A stretch of DNA of 64,000 nucleotides, from the NCBI GenBank assembly GCA_024704765.1, contig JAKMXF010000222.1:372001-436000 (forward strand), in the 5' to 3' direction. Below the pieces are notes generated by a model, which was given only the letters and a program-made list of their open reading frames with translations, had not been told where the DNA came from and did not search any database. The position numbers and the translations under genes were made by a program. Positions 63,761 to 64,000 of the stretch are shown here, in pieces. Position 1 is the first letter of the stretch; every line of letters begins with the position of its first letter. This stretch comes from Oopsacas minuta (lineage: Eukaryota > Porifera > Hexactinellida > Lyssacinosida > Leucopsacidae).

Positions 63761-64000
63761 GTTGTCAAGGTGGTTATTGCTTTGGAGTATTCAAACCAGA
63801 CAGAGCTATCAATTGGGCAACTGCTCAATCTAATTGTATATCGTGGGGAGGAGATCTAGCTTCCATTCGGTCGATGGGAGAAGAGAAATATATTCTGAGT
63901 TTAGGAAACTCTAGTTATGGATCTTGTTGGATAGGACATCATGACAGATACAATGAAGCAGGTGAGAATGCTACTCTATTCGTGTCTGTAGGAGGGAGTA
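63761..64000 (+). CDS. C-type lectin exon of the plus-strand gene (cut by window end)
   Basis: Begins after CATATTCTAG in phase 1 with GCQGGYCFGVFKPDRAINWA and continues through CWIGHHDRYNEAGENATLF. It is nearly base-identical to the minus-strand exon at 57462-57845, differing at only a few positions over the visible 240 bases. The window ends before the sugar-binding motif, so that part cannot be judged. Confidence 0.85.

Overview
This window is from a eukaryotic, animal nuclear genome that is AT-rich, gene-dense and intron-poor. Conserved single-copy animal genes sit in long uninterrupted reading frames: mitochondrial Hsp70, TOP3B, VPS26, EMC7, spartin, NSRP1, a senataxin-like helicase, MORN5 and an EIF2AK1-like kinase. 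Genes that look like surface or immune receptors (Ig domains, a protein tyrosine phosphatase-like domain, SRCR, C-type lectin) are split by introns with consistent splice phase. A compact sponge genome fits this picture, possibly a glass sponge. That assignment is inference from gene content and architecture, not a database result.

Layout. 0.1-3.2 kb (minus) holds a seven-Ig transmembrane receptor. 4.6-42.7 kb is a housekeeping block in which all but two loci (the EIF2AK1-like kinase and an ankyrin TRP channel) lie on the minus strand: MORN5, an NHL protein with an in-frame stop, an aldo-keto reductase, HSPA9, an unrecognised three-exon coiled-coil gene, a zinc-dependent dehydrogenase, a frameshifted NHL protein, a wax-ester synthase/DGAT-like acyltransferase, NSRP1, spartin, VPS26, TOP3B, EMC7 and SETX. 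42.7-48.3 kb is repeat-rich, with a young Merlin-type DNA transposon (terminal inverted repeats of about 290 bp, transposase frame open), a nested repeat, a tRNA-Lys(CTT) and foldback elements. 48.3-52.7 kb (plus) holds a second seven-Ig receptor. 54.4-64 kb carries an FN3 exon, an intact coiled-coil/NHL gene, and a head-to-head pair of secreted lectin-type genes built from phase 1-1 exons.

The most striking signal is the receptor pair. From three bases before the start codon to the middle of the transmembrane segment, intron included, the two genes are near-identical inverted copies about 2.6 kb long and 45 kb apart. Past that point they are unrelated: the left copy ends in a short Pro/Tyr-rich tail, the right copy in a tyrosine-motif-rich tail plus a PTP domain whose catalytic motifs are degenerate (Cys-x5-Lys instead of Cys-x5-Arg). 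In a base-by-base reading of exon 1 every difference I found changes the protein and none is silent. One ectodomain with two signalling tails and replacement-only divergence is what a paired-receptor or allorecognition-type system would look like. The function is inference.

Small non-autonomous DNA elements (hAT-like and Tigger/pogo-like foldbacks) are scattered between genes. Several gene-family copies are broken by a single event: one NHL gene by a stop codon, one by a frameshift, the left receptor by a one-base deletion in a T run, and one lectin Ig exon by a stop. These may be pseudogenes or, for the homopolymer indels, assembly errors.
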